Assembly (NCBI RefSeq): GCF_014205885.1
Contig: NZ_JACHFB010000002.1
Location: 371,329 to 435,328, forward strand
From: Borreliella californiensis
GTDB lineage: Bacteria; Spirochaetota; Spirochaetia; Borreliales; Borreliaceae
Length of the DNA: 64,000 nt
Direction of reading: 5' to 3'
Below are positions 55,557 through 63,920 of the stretch, piece after piece. Positions within the stretch are counted from its first letter, which is position 1. Every line of letters begins with the position of its first letter. Made by a program: the position numbers and the translations under genes. The notes below the pieces were generated by a model. The model ran no database searches. It saw only the letters and a program-made list of their open reading frames with translations, and had not been told where the DNA came from.

Positions 55557-56414
55557 ATGAATGAAAGAGAAAATATTATAGCTTTAATATTTGATTTTGA
55601 TAATACTCTTATTTATGGTAATATGCAGCAAGTACTGTTTGATGAGTATTGTGTTGATTCTTGTTCCTTTTGGAAAGAAGTTGAAGGCTTAGAGTATGTT
55701 TATAAACAAAATGGTTATAATATAATTTCTAATGAAATGATATATTTATCCCATTTTTTAACCTACGTAAGGGAGGGGTTTTTTAAAAGACTGGATAATA
55801 GAGTATTATTTAATTTGGGTGCTAAGTTAAAATTTTTTGAAGGGGTTATTGGTTTATTTGATGAGATATCTAAAATAAATAAGAAGTTAGAAGGTAATAA
55901 TTCGCAGGTTAAAATTTACATTGTTTCAAGTGGATTTAGACAAATGATTTTGGGAAGCAAGGTTGCGCCTTATGTGAGCAAAGTGTGGGCATGTGAGTTT
56001 ATAGATTCTTATTTGATGCCTTTTTACGAACTCAGAGATGATAAATTTTCTAAAAATAAGATTTTAAGCAGTGTTTGCTACTTTGTAGATCATACAATAA
56101 AAACTAGAGTTATTTTTGAAATCAATAAAGGGTCTTATGAGAAGATTAATGAGAGAGTGCCAAAGAGTAAAAGACAAATTCCTTTTAAAAATATATTTTA
56201 CATTGCAGATGGATTTAGCGATATTCCGGCATTTGAAATCTTAAATAATATTTTAAAACATTGTAGAAATACCTTAACAGTGTATCATGGAAATGATAAG
56301 AATGCAAAAAAATTGTTTTATGAGAATAGAGTGGGAGATTTTGCTGAGGCCAATTATAGCAAGGGCACTAAATTGTATAATTGGATAATGGAGAAAATTT
56401 GCTTGAGTGTATAG
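55557..56414 (+). CDS. HAD-superfamily hydrolase (phosphoserine-phosphatase-like)
   Basis: 285 residues. Motif I FDFDNTLI (about 13-20) and motif II IVSSG (about 122-126) are followed by a late NIFYIADGFSDIPAFEIL (about 220-237) carrying the Asp pair of motif IV. A helical cap lies between motifs I and II (about 30-110). The substrate is unknown and serine biosynthesis is not implied. The ATG has no ribosome site; the upstream 97 bp shared with cdaA is AT-rich, with a TATAAT-like element. Corresponds to BB_0007. Confidence 0.85.
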   Translation: MNERENIIALIFDFDNTLIYGNMQQVLFDEYCVDSCSFWKEVEGLEYVYKQNGYNIISNEMIYLSHFLTYVREGFFKRLDNRVLFNLGAKLKFFEGVIGLFDEISKINKKLEGNNSQVKIYIVSSGFRQMILGSKVAPYVSKVWACEFIDSYLMPFYELRDDKFSKNKILSSVCYFVDHTIKTRVIFEINKGSYEKINERVPKSKRQIPFKNIFYIADGFSDIPAFEILNNILKHCRNTLTVYHGNDKNAKKLFYENRVGDFAEANYSKGTKLYNWIMEKICLSV

Positions 56415-56475
56415 GTTATTTAACTTACTTTTGTTTAGTCGATAAAAGCAGTTAAAAAACGAAAAGAGGGGGAAT

Positions 56476-57561
56476 ATGCTTAAAGATTTAAATACAAATC
56501 AAGGGTTAAAGCCTTGGAGAGTGGAATCTGTTTTTTATTGTATTTTCATAGTTTTAATATTTATTGGGGCCTTTAAAATAGCAGAAGCCGTATTTAAACC
56601 TTTGGCTATTTCCATAGTGTTGGGATTTTTGGTGTATCCCGTTTATACTTTTTTAGCAAGATTTAAAGTTCCCAAATTTTTAATAGTTTTTATTATATTT
56701 TTTTTATTATTTTCTTTTTCTTATTTGATTTTTAGTTTTGTTTATTACAGCGTTACTGTTTTAATGAAGCAATTGCCCTACTATCAAAATCAATTGGCAT
56801 TTATTATGAAAGATGTGCTCAGTCGATATAAAGTTGATAGTTCTGTTATTAATGATATGAATTTTTCTGGTTATATTTATCCATTTCTAACAAGAGCTTA
56901 TAATGAGATAATTGGATTTACAAGTAGTTTAGTAATAGTCTTTTTGTTGTTGTATTTTTTGCTTTCAGAAATACATGTTTTTGGGATAAAGCTTGATAAA
57001 GCTTTTAAAAAGCCAATATCTACTAGATTTATTGGAGCTTTAGATACCATTAATAATCAAATTGGCAAATATTTGGGGATAAAAATTCTTGTGAGCTGTT
57101 TAACAGGCATTTTAGTATTTATTGGGTTAACTTTGTTTGGACAAGATTTTCCTCTTGTTTGGGCAGTTCTTTCTTTTGTTTTTAATTTTATTCCCAGTAT
57201 TGGGTCCATATTAGCTGTATTTTTTATTGTAATCACATCTTTAATTCAATTTTATCCAAATTTAAATATAGTGCTTTATATTTTTATATATAATACTTCT
57301 ATTCAAATGTTGATTGGAAATATTCTTGAGCCAAAAATGCAGGGCAAAAGACTTGATATTTCACCATTTTTGCTATTATGTTTTTTGTTTTTTTGGGGAT
57401 GGCTTTGGGGTATTGTGGGTCTTTTAATAGCTTATCCTTTTACTGTGATTGTAAAGGTGATAGTTGACAATGTAAGTTGGCTTAAGTCTTTTTCTGTATT
57501 TTTAGGTGGTTCTGAGATCTTAAGTAATGTTAGCATTTCGGATAAAGGCAAGGAGATTTGA
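56476..57561 (+). CDS. AI-2E / PerM-family membrane permease
   Basis: 361 residues with about eight membrane helices. It shows the AI-2E family core: an N-terminal helix pair (30-75), a soluble stretch (about 90-150), then IVFLLLYFLLSEI, GIKILVSCLTGILVFIGLTLFGQDFPLVWAVLSFVFNFIPSIGSI and NILEPKMQGKRLDISPF. The IPxIGS and EPxxxGxxLxLSP signatures are present. Substrates vary in the family (autoinducer-2, Na/Li-proton antiport, lipid or envelope roles), so specificity is unknown. GAGGGGG precedes the ATG, and the stop overlaps the trpS region. Corresponds to BB_0006. Confidence 0.88.
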   Translation: MLKDLNTNQGLKPWRVESVFYCIFIVLIFIGAFKIAEAVFKPLAISIVLGFLVYPVYTFLARFKVPKFLIVFIIFFLLFSFSYLIFSFVYYSVTVLMKQLPYYQNQLAFIMKDVLSRYKVDSSVINDMNFSGYIYPFLTRAYNEIIGFTSSLVIVFLLLYFLLSEIHVFGIKLDKAFKKPISTRFIGALDTINNQIGKYLGIKILVSCLTGILVFIGLTLFGQDFPLVWAVLSFVFNFIPSIGSILAVFFIVITSLIQFYPNLNIVLYIFIYNTSIQMLIGNILEPKMQGKRLDISPFLLLCFLFFWGWLWGIVGLLIAYPFTVIVKVIVDNVSWLKSFSVFLGGSEILSNVSISDKGKEI

Positions 57562-57563
57562 TT

Positions 57564-58616
57564 TTGGAAAGAAGAAAGGTTATGCTTACGGGAGATAGGC
57601 CTACTGGTGCTCTTCATTTAGGGCACTATGTGGGATCTGTAGTAAATCGGTTAAAATTTCAAGAAGAGTATGAAACATATTTTATTATAGCCGATTTGCA
57701 TACTTTGACTACAAGGCCCGACTTGAAGAGCATTAATGCAATACCTTTTAATGTTAGGGAAATGGTTTTAGATTATCTTGCTTGTGGAATTAATCCTGAT
57801 AAGGTTAGTATATATCTGCAATCAGCCATACCCGAGCTTTTTGAACTCCATTTAATATTTTCAATGATTGTTACTGTTGCGCGCTTGCAAAGGATTCCAA
57901 GTATAAAAGATATGAGCATTGCGGCTGGACTTAAAGAGATTCCTTATGGTCTTTTGGGATATCCCGTTCTTATGAGTGCAGATATTTTAATGACAAAAGC
58001 AAATTTAGTTCCCGTTGGGCGTGATAATGAATCTCATATTGAATTTGCAAGAGAACTTGCAAGAAGGTTTAACCATTTGTACAAAAATAATTTTTTCCCA
58101 ATACCCGAATCTGTTTTCACGGATTCTCGTCCTTTGGTAGGTATTTACGGTAAAAATAAAATGAGTAAGAGTCTTAATAATGCAATTTTTTTAAACGATG
58201 ATGAAAATTTGTTAGAAAAAAAAATTATGTCTATGTATACAGACCCAAATAGAATAAGGGCAGATATTCCTGGTAATGTTGAAGATAATCCTGTTTTTAT
58301 TTATCATGGTATTTTTAATAGTAATCATGAAGAAGTTGAGGACCTTAAAAATAGGTATAAGAAGGGCAAAGTAGGTGATGTTGAGGTTAAGAAAAAATTG
58401 TTTTTAGCTTTGAATAGCTTTTTAAAACCAATAAGGGATAAAAGAAGTTTTTATGAATCCAAAAAAAAAGATTACATTGATGAAATTATTTTTGATGGAA
58501 CAAGCAAGGCAAGGTTTGTTGCAAATAAAGTAGTAAAAGATGTTAAGGATTTAATAGGACTTTCAAAAACTTGGAATGGAATAAAATGTAGTGCTGAGAA
58601 AAAATTTAAAAATTAA
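57564..58616 (+). CDS. trpS: Tryptophanyl-tRNA synthetase
   Basis: A 350-residue class I synthetase. The HIGH-type motif is GALHLGHYVG near the N-terminus and the KMSKS motif is NKMSKSL (about 193-199); GDRPTGALH marks the TrpRS subgroup. A TTG at 57558 is too close to AGGAG (57551-57555). TTG 57564, eight bases away, is chosen, giving MERRKVMLTGDRP. A later ATG (57582) would cut close to the active site. It directly follows the permease gene. Convergent with the phosphohexomutase gene. Corresponds to BB_0005. Confidence 0.96.
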   Translation: MERRKVMLTGDRPTGALHLGHYVGSVVNRLKFQEEYETYFIIADLHTLTTRPDLKSINAIPFNVREMVLDYLACGINPDKVSIYLQSAIPELFELHLIFSMIVTVARLQRIPSIKDMSIAAGLKEIPYGLLGYPVLMSADILMTKANLVPVGRDNESHIEFARELARRFNHLYKNNFFPIPESVFTDSRPLVGIYGKNKMSKSLNNAIFLNDDENLLEKKIMSMYTDPNRIRADIPGNVEDNPVFIYHGIFNSNHEEVEDLKNRYKKGKVGDVEVKKKLFLALNSFLKPIRDKRSFYESKKKDYIDEIIFDGTSKARFVANKVVKDVKDLIGLSKTWNGIKCSAEKKFKN

Positions 58617-58684
58617 GAATGAAAATTATTGATTTTATGTTAGACTTATATTGACAATTAACTTATTATTTAAATCAAACAATA

Positions 58685-60478
58685 TTAATTATTAGGTAGA
58701 TTTGCCTTTTTTATTAATCTTTTATTAAATTCTAGTAGTTTATGTAAAATGTTTCTTTTTGCATAAATAACTTCGCTGAGTACTCTTGTTACTGGTTCTG
58801 TCTTTGAGATTCTCATCCATAAGGTTGCAACAATTTCTTTGTTAGTTTTTAACAATACCTTTAATCCTCCCGAAGAATCTCCTGTTCTAATCTTAGATTG
58901 TATTTTGCCTTCATAGTTAATGATTTCATAATCAACCACTGATAATTCTTGAAATAACTTATTGCTTTTTATTTCTTTAATCAATAGATTTTCATAATTG
59001 CTTTTTAAAATTTCTTGATTTTTTATTTTTAGATTTGTTAAATTGGCTTTCTTGGATGATACTATTACATTACTATAAAAATTTGTTGTATTTAAAATAT
59101 CTTTTAAGTCGTACTTTTCTTTATAGTAGTTTTTAGACAATTTACACCATACTTGGTAAAGTTCTTTCATTTTTAATAATTTTACTATACTAAGCAAAGT
59201 AGTAATTGGGTCTCTTACCCTTGAAGGGTGGATTATGCAGCCTCCATTTGATCCCTCTCCTGAGATTTTTACAATCAATCCCTGAGCCCTTAAATCATCC
59301 GCCATTTCTATTAGATTAGCTTCTCCAACCTCTACTCTATAAACTTTGGCGTTAAAAAAATTTGCAATTTTTTCAATATTTAGAGATGTTGCATCATTGG
59401 TTACTATTGCTACATTATTTTTTATTCCTATGTAATGAAGATAGCTAAGCTCTGAAATTACTACAAGTGCAAATATTTTTTGCGCTTCGATTATATTTGC
59501 AGTGTTATTGGCTTTGTCTATAAACACTAGATTACCCCTATCTCCATCACAATCTGGTACGTATCCTAGCTCAAAAGAATTGTCTTGTATATATTTATTT
59601 TGTAGCAATTTTTTACATTCATTTAAAGATTTTCCTTCAGGAATAATATTGTGCTTAAAAATACCTATTTCTTTATTATATAATTTTACTTTCAATCCTA
59701 AAGATTCTAGCAATTCTTTATCTATTGAATTGATTCTAGAGCTTCCATTCATTTCTGCTATTATTCCAATTGGATTTTTTAGTATTCTTTTTTTTAAAAT
59801 TTCGATATTTTTATTGTTAATGTCGTTTTCATATGCTATTTTATGTATTAGTAATTTATATGTTTCGTAAGATTGGTTTTTATTTTTTCTTTCTGATTTT
59901 ATTATTTTATTATAATTCTCTAAATGGGATTTGTCTTCATCAAATTTGTTTAGAGTGTTAATTAAATGGTTTATTAGATTTTCATTTTGGCTATTGTTTT
60001 TAATTTGTTTTATTATTTCGTGAGTTTTTGCGGAATTTAGTACACCACCATCGTTTAATCCTATTTTTATCCCATTGTATCCTGTTGGATTATGACTTGC
60101 AGAGATGTAAATAAAGCCCTTTGAATCTTTACTGTTTTTTGTATAAGCTAAAATTTCAGTTATCGGAAGTATTCCAAAAAACTTAATCTTTTCTTTGTTT
60201 GTTATTAATATTTTTATTGTTATTTCTGCAATAATGTTGCCAGTTGGTCTTGAATCTAATCCTAATCCAATGTAGGGCTTAGGTTCATTTTTAAAATAAT
60301 TTGATATTGTGAAGATTATTAGTGCTATTAGCGCTTTATCTTCATTGTTTATTTCGTTTTCTATTGAATCTTCGTATTTTGATTTTGCAAAAATTTTTCT
60401 AAAACCTGAAGGAGAAAGTATCATCTCATCAAAAGCTTTTTTAAAATTTTTCATGTTAAGTGAATATTGTTTAAGCAT
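58685..60478 (-). CDS. pgm: Phosphoglucomutase / phosphomannomutase family enzyme
   Basis: 597 residues of the alpha-D-phosphohexomutase family, four-domain layout. The phosphoserine loop is YISASHNPTGYNG, the Mg loop DCDGDRGNL, the sugar-binding loop GEGSNGG and the C-terminal phosphate loop RTGDSSGG. The long form (about 570-600) is usual for PgcA-type phosphoglucomutases. It would link glucose-6-phosphate and glucose-1-phosphate, and the divergent neighbour resembles a UDP-sugar pyrophosphorylase. Corresponds to BB_0004. Confidence 0.92.
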   Translation of the reverse strand: MLKQYSLNMKNFKKAFDEMILSPSGFRKIFAKSKYEDSIENEINNEDKALIALIIFTISNYFKNEPKPYIGLGLDSRPTGNIIAEITIKILITNKEKIKFFGILPITEILAYTKNSKDSKGFIYISASHNPTGYNGIKIGLNDGGVLNSAKTHEIIKQIKNNSQNENLINHLINTLNKFDEDKSHLENYNKIIKSERKNKNQSYETYKLLIHKIAYENDINNKNIEILKKRILKNPIGIIAEMNGSSRINSIDKELLESLGLKVKLYNKEIGIFKHNIIPEGKSLNECKKLLQNKYIQDNSFELGYVPDCDGDRGNLVFIDKANNTANIIEAQKIFALVVISELSYLHYIGIKNNVAIVTNDATSLNIEKIANFFNAKVYRVEVGEANLIEMADDLRAQGLIVKISGEGSNGGCIIHPSRVRDPITTLLSIVKLLKMKELYQVWCKLSKNYYKEKYDLKDILNTTNFYSNVIVSSKKANLTNLKIKNQEILKSNYENLLIKEIKSNKLFQELSVVDYEIINYEGKIQSKIRTGDSSGGLKVLLKTNKEIVATLWMRISKTEPVTRVLSEVIYAKRNILHKLLEFNKRLIKKANLPNN

Positions 60479-60493
60479 TTAAATTTCTTCTCA

Positions 60494-60543
60494 TTGATAT
60501 TCTAGCCATATTATTGCTATAATTAATAAACATAATAATATGG
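60494..60543 (+). promoter_or_regulatory. Promoter with flanking inverted repeat, BB0003-like gene
   Basis: TTGATA (60494-60499) and TATAAT (60518-60523) are 18 bases apart, reading toward the UDPGP-like gene. A perfect 10-bp inverted repeat CCATATTATT (60506-60515) / AATAATATGG (60534-60543) straddles the -10 and start site. This arrangement is typical of a repressor operator, but no regulator is known. Confidence 0.5.
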
Positions 60544-60620
60544 TCACTTATATTATTATACTTAAAAATATGGTTTTTGGGTTATATTAATAAGCTTTTC
60601 TTTAAGGGTTTTGGTTTTAA

Positions 60621-62090
60621 TTGGTGAATGTTAAAGTTGATAAAATTTTTTCTGAAATGATACTTGAAAAACTTAATTCTGGTGAGTTAGGAATTAATAA
60701 TTTTGAATCCATTAAATATTTTCCTTGCGATAGCCATGAAAATATTTTAAATATTTCAGATAAAATTTTGAGGTTTAAGTTTCACAAAGGGTTGGTTGAA
60801 GATAATTTAAAAAAATATTTTCATGATTTTTCTAAATTTTTGTGCTCAGAAGAAGATGATTGTTATATTTTTTCTTCTTGTGATCTTGAAAATTTAGGAC
60901 TAATGCTTTTCCCGTATCTTTCTTTTGGAATTTTAAATGGGGGTTCTGCAACAAGTTATTTTGATTTGACTAAAAATAGGGCGTTAAATGAGGATTTATA
61001 TATGCTATATGAATCTAAAATACTTGAATTTAAAGAAAAATTTGGAGAATTCCCAAAGGGGATAACACCAGCCTATATTAATAAAGATGGTAGTTTTGGA
61101 TTTTCATTTTTGGCTTTGAAAATCAGGCATCTTTTAATGGTTGCTAAAAGATATGAATCTTTTTATGGCAAAATGATCAAGCCCTCAATATTTCAAATGA
61201 CTAGTTGCAAAACGGATGAATTTATTTCAAAATTTTTGGATGATTTATTTTTGGATGATTTGATTAGAAGTGTAAATTTTTGTTCTCTTAAAAAAGAAGA
61301 TGTTTTCACAGCTGTTCAACCTTTAGTTTATTGTTATGAAAAATTGAATAGCTCTAATTATCAATATTTTACTCTCAAAGATAATAAAAATGCTAATTCT
61401 ATTTTGGCTTTGCCTGCCGGGCATGGTCAAAATTTCAAAATTTTAAAAGATATTTATTTAAAGCTTTATGAGTCTGGGAAAAGATTTATATACATTGGCA
61501 ATGTTGACAATATGGGCTTTACAATTAATTTTAAAGCACTTGCTGTAATGGCTTTGACCAATTGTTCTTCTGGGTTTGAATTTAGTTTTAAAAGCAAGGC
61601 GGATTTTAAGGGAGGGATATTGGCAGTAAACGGTGAAAATCGGTTAACTTGTGTTGATATTGGCGGGGGGATTTCTTCAGAAATTGTGCAAGATTTTGAA
61701 AATAAGGGTAATGGACTGTTATTTAATTGTGCAACCGGGCTTTTTAATTTAGAGTATTTGATAAAAAATATTGATGAAATAATAGAAAAAATGCCCATTA
61801 GAATTATAGAGCAAGATAAAGAAATTGGTAAATATATTTCGGTTGAGCAAATAACGTGGGAAGTGCTAAAATTAATGGAAAATCCATTAATTTTAGCGGT
61901 TGATAGAAATAAAAGATTTCTTCCTGCAAAGTTATTTGTTGATATGTTACTTAATAGTAATCTTGAAGATAGATGTGGATATTGTTATAAGAATAGGATC
62001 GATAATTCTGCTAAGAATTTTAGTGCTCTTTCTAATTTGTTATCAAAAGATTATGGTTTGCTTTATGGGCTATATAAATGGACTTTTTGA
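60621..62090 (+). CDS. UDPGP-family (UDP-sugar pyrophosphorylase-like) protein
   Basis: 489 residues, usually left hypothetical. Several segments match the eukaryotic-type UDPGP family: LNGGSATSYFD (about 111-121, cf. LNGGLGTxMG), LPAGHGQNFKIL (cf. PPGHGDxY), RFIYIGNVDNMGFTIN (cf. YxFVxNVDNLGA) and KSKADFKGGILAVNGENRLTCVD (cf. RADVKGGTL). The nucleotide loop is degenerate (SATS for LGTS), so activity is not assured. It lies divergent from the phosphohexomutase gene, consistent with glucose-1-phosphate to UDP-sugar conversion for glycolipids. Start TTG 60621 or GTG 60624. Corresponds to BB_0003. Confidence 0.72.
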   Translation: MVNVKVDKIFSEMILEKLNSGELGINNFESIKYFPCDSHENILNISDKILRFKFHKGLVEDNLKKYFHDFSKFLCSEEDDCYIFSSCDLENLGLMLFPYLSFGILNGGSATSYFDLTKNRALNEDLYMLYESKILEFKEKFGEFPKGITPAYINKDGSFGFSFLALKIRHLLMVAKRYESFYGKMIKPSIFQMTSCKTDEFISKFLDDLFLDDLIRSVNFCSLKKEDVFTAVQPLVYCYEKLNSSNYQYFTLKDNKNANSILALPAGHGQNFKILKDIYLKLYESGKRFIYIGNVDNMGFTINFKALAVMALTNCSSGFEFSFKSKADFKGGILAVNGENRLTCVDIGGGISSEIVQDFENKGNGLLFNCATGLFNLEYLIKNIDEIIEKMPIRIIEQDKEIGKYISVEQITWEVLKLMENPLILAVDRNKRFLPAKLFVDMLLNSNLEDRCGYCYKNRIDNSAKNFSALSNLLSKDYGLLYGLYKWTF

Positions 62091-63106
62091 AAGCCCTATT
62101 TTTTTTATTTTTTAGCTTTTTTTGTTTAAATTTATTTGCAATAGAATCTTTACCAGAAATAGATTATGAATATTTTAACAAGGATAAATCAGATCTTGTA
62201 GATTTGATAAAATTTTTAGGTGAATTAGATTTTCAAACTATTTTAAAAGATAGAAACTTATTTATTGGGATTAGAAATTTAACAAATTTCAATAATGTTC
62301 AAGGTCTTAATAGCAATGATATTAATAGAATAAAAAAGATTAATCCAATTGGTATAATTTTATTTAGAGAAAATTTAAAAGATGCTGAGCAGACAATAGG
62401 ATTGATTAGTGCAATAAAGAGTCATATTGGACATGATATTTTTATTGCTATTGATGAAGAGGGGGGGATAGTTAGTAGGGCTAGTGAAAATAAGAAAATG
62501 GGGGTTTATAATTTTCCGGCCATGGAGCGCGTAGGGGGTGTTAAAGATTTGCATCTTATTTATAAAATTGGTGAAGTTCTTGCTAAGCAATTGCGAAGAC
62601 TGGGTATTAATTTGAATATGGCTCCAGTTGCTGACATAAAATTTGTACCACATACTCCTTTGCTAAATAGGACATTTGGAGGATATTCCGCTTATAATAT
62701 TGGACTTATGGTAGAAGCTTTTATTGATGGGATGCAGAATTATGGGGTATTTTCGGCAATCAAACATTTTCCTGGATTAGGAGGAACAACTACAGATACA
62801 CACAAATATTTAGCGTTTTTGCCTTATAGTAAAAGTTTTTTAATGTTAAATAATTTTGTTCCATTTGTTTTTGGTAAAGCTGCTAGATTTATTATGATTG
62901 GTCATGTAAATGTTCCTAAAATTTCTAAAGATATAACTAGTATGTCTAGAAGTATTGTTAATATTATAAGGGATAATTTAAATATTACTAGTATTATGAT
63001 GACAGATTCTTATGATATGGGAGCAATTACAAGAAGTTTTTCTAATATTGAAAATGCTATTAAGAAGTCTTTAAGTTCAGGTATAAATATAGTTCTTATT
63101 CCCTAG
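62078..63106 (+). CDS. nagZ: Glycoside hydrolase family 3 beta-N-acetylhexosaminidase
   Basis: 342 residues with an N-terminal signal-like helix (about 1-22, ending NLFAIES). The GH3 TIM barrel shows AIDEEGGIVSRA, the KHFPGLGGTTTDTHKYL loop with the D-x-H acid/base pair, and MMTDSYDMGAI with the nucleophile Asp. It would cleave terminal GlcNAc from peptidoglycan fragments or imported chitobiose. The exported form suggests periplasmic action. Its ATG lies inside the end of the preceding gene (13-base overlap). Corresponds to BB_0002. Confidence 0.92.
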   Translation: MDFLKALFFLFFSFFCLNLFAIESLPEIDYEYFNKDKSDLVDLIKFLGELDFQTILKDRNLFIGIRNLTNFNNVQGLNSNDINRIKKINPIGIILFRENLKDAEQTIGLISAIKSHIGHDIFIAIDEEGGIVSRASENKKMGVYNFPAMERVGGVKDLHLIYKIGEVLAKQLRRLGINLNMAPVADIKFVPHTPLLNRTFGGYSAYNIGLMVEAFIDGMQNYGVFSAIKHFPGLGGTTTDTHKYLAFLPYSKSFLMLNNFVPFVFGKAARFIMIGHVNVPKISKDITSMSRSIVNIIRDNLNITSIMMTDSYDMGAITRSFSNIENAIKKSLSSGINIVLIP

Positions 63107-63233
63107 TGAAATTGTTTTAAAGATTTGGTTTTGGTCTTTGGCAATTTGTTGATTAAATAGCTAATTTCAATAATTTATGTAATTTCTTGTTTTGTTAGAA
63201 ATTATTAAAAAAATGACAAAGGTGTTTAAATTT

Positions 63234-63815
63234 TTATGGTATAAATATAGAAATTCCTAGATCTAAAAGAATAAATTCTTTAAAAGAAGTTGATAATTTA
63301 TAGTAAATGCTATAGTTATTAGGTATGAAATCAATTTCAAATTTGAAGGCAATTATGGGAAGAGTTGGATAGAGAAATGCGTTAGTTGTTTTTCCTATAA
63401 ATATAGTAGTTCTTAGGGTTAAATCGATTTGAGTTCCAATGAAGAATTTTATGGTAAGCGTATCAGTCAAAATTGAATATTTAGCAATGTAAATAGTGAA
63501 AGCTAAATTGAAATAAGTATTTGAAATAAAGTCTTTATTTATTGGGATGGTAATAAAATTTATGGGACTGAATTGTATTTCAATCCATTCATTATAAGAT
63601 GTCAATATTCCTATAAAGGGAATGTATTTATAGTTTTCATTATAAAAGATAGGATTTATGTAATTATGGCAAATTATACCTATTTTTAAGTTTTTTTTTA
63701 TAATATCCTCTTTAGGGAATTCCCAGTGAGAAGTAGTTAATTTATTTTGAAGGCAAAATAAATTAACACTATTTATTAATAAAAAAAAAATGGATAATAT
63801 AGCAGTATATTTCAT
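63234..63815 (-). CDS. Telomere-proximal exported protein, beta-rich, unknown function
   Basis: 193 residues with a signal peptide (about 1-22, ending NLFCLQ). If the Cys at about residue 21 is a lipobox cysteine, the context NLFC is poor. The mature part is rich in alternating Ile/Phe/Thr strands (GILTSYNEWIEIQFSP, FNLAFTIYIAKY, LTIKFFIGTQIDLTLRTTIFIG, FKFEIDFIPN), suggesting a small outer-membrane barrel. It is the last gene before the telomere and points inward. Its final bases carry a 15-base match to the telomere arm. Corresponds to BB_0001. Confidence 0.7.
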   Translation of the reverse strand: MKYTAILSIFFLLINSVNLFCLQNKLTTSHWEFPKEDIIKKNLKIGIICHNYINPIFYNENYKYIPFIGILTSYNEWIEIQFSPINFITIPINKDFISNTYFNLAFTIYIAKYSILTDTLTIKFFIGTQIDLTLRTTIFIGKTTNAFLYPTLPIIAFKFEIDFIPNNYSIYYKLSTSFKEFILLDLGISIFIP

Positions 63816-63920
63816 TAGTAGTAAAAGTTGCTTTATTTATGGTAATTAATAGTATAAGTATATACAAATTAACAGGTTTTTTCTAGGTTGATTTGTTTTT
63901 TTATCCTTTCTATTCTATCT
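63816..63920. other. AT-rich subtelomeric spacer
   Basis: About 105 bases between the last gene and the telomeric repeat. It holds the upstream region of the exported-protein gene and a short run of CTAT units at the telomere junction (about 63911-63924). I see no gene and no clear promoter. Confidence 0.6.

Noticed and set aside
60600..62115. Short open frames overlapping the UDPGP-like gene in other frames as real genes
   Set aside because: They lack ribosome sites and recognisable protein features and lie wholly within a better-supported coding frame.
63150..63230. Short inverted repeats (TAATTTC / GAAATTA) between nagZ and the last gene as a terminator
   Set aside because: Seven-base arms with an 11-base loop in very AT-rich DNA are not above expectation; no good T tract in a fitting position.
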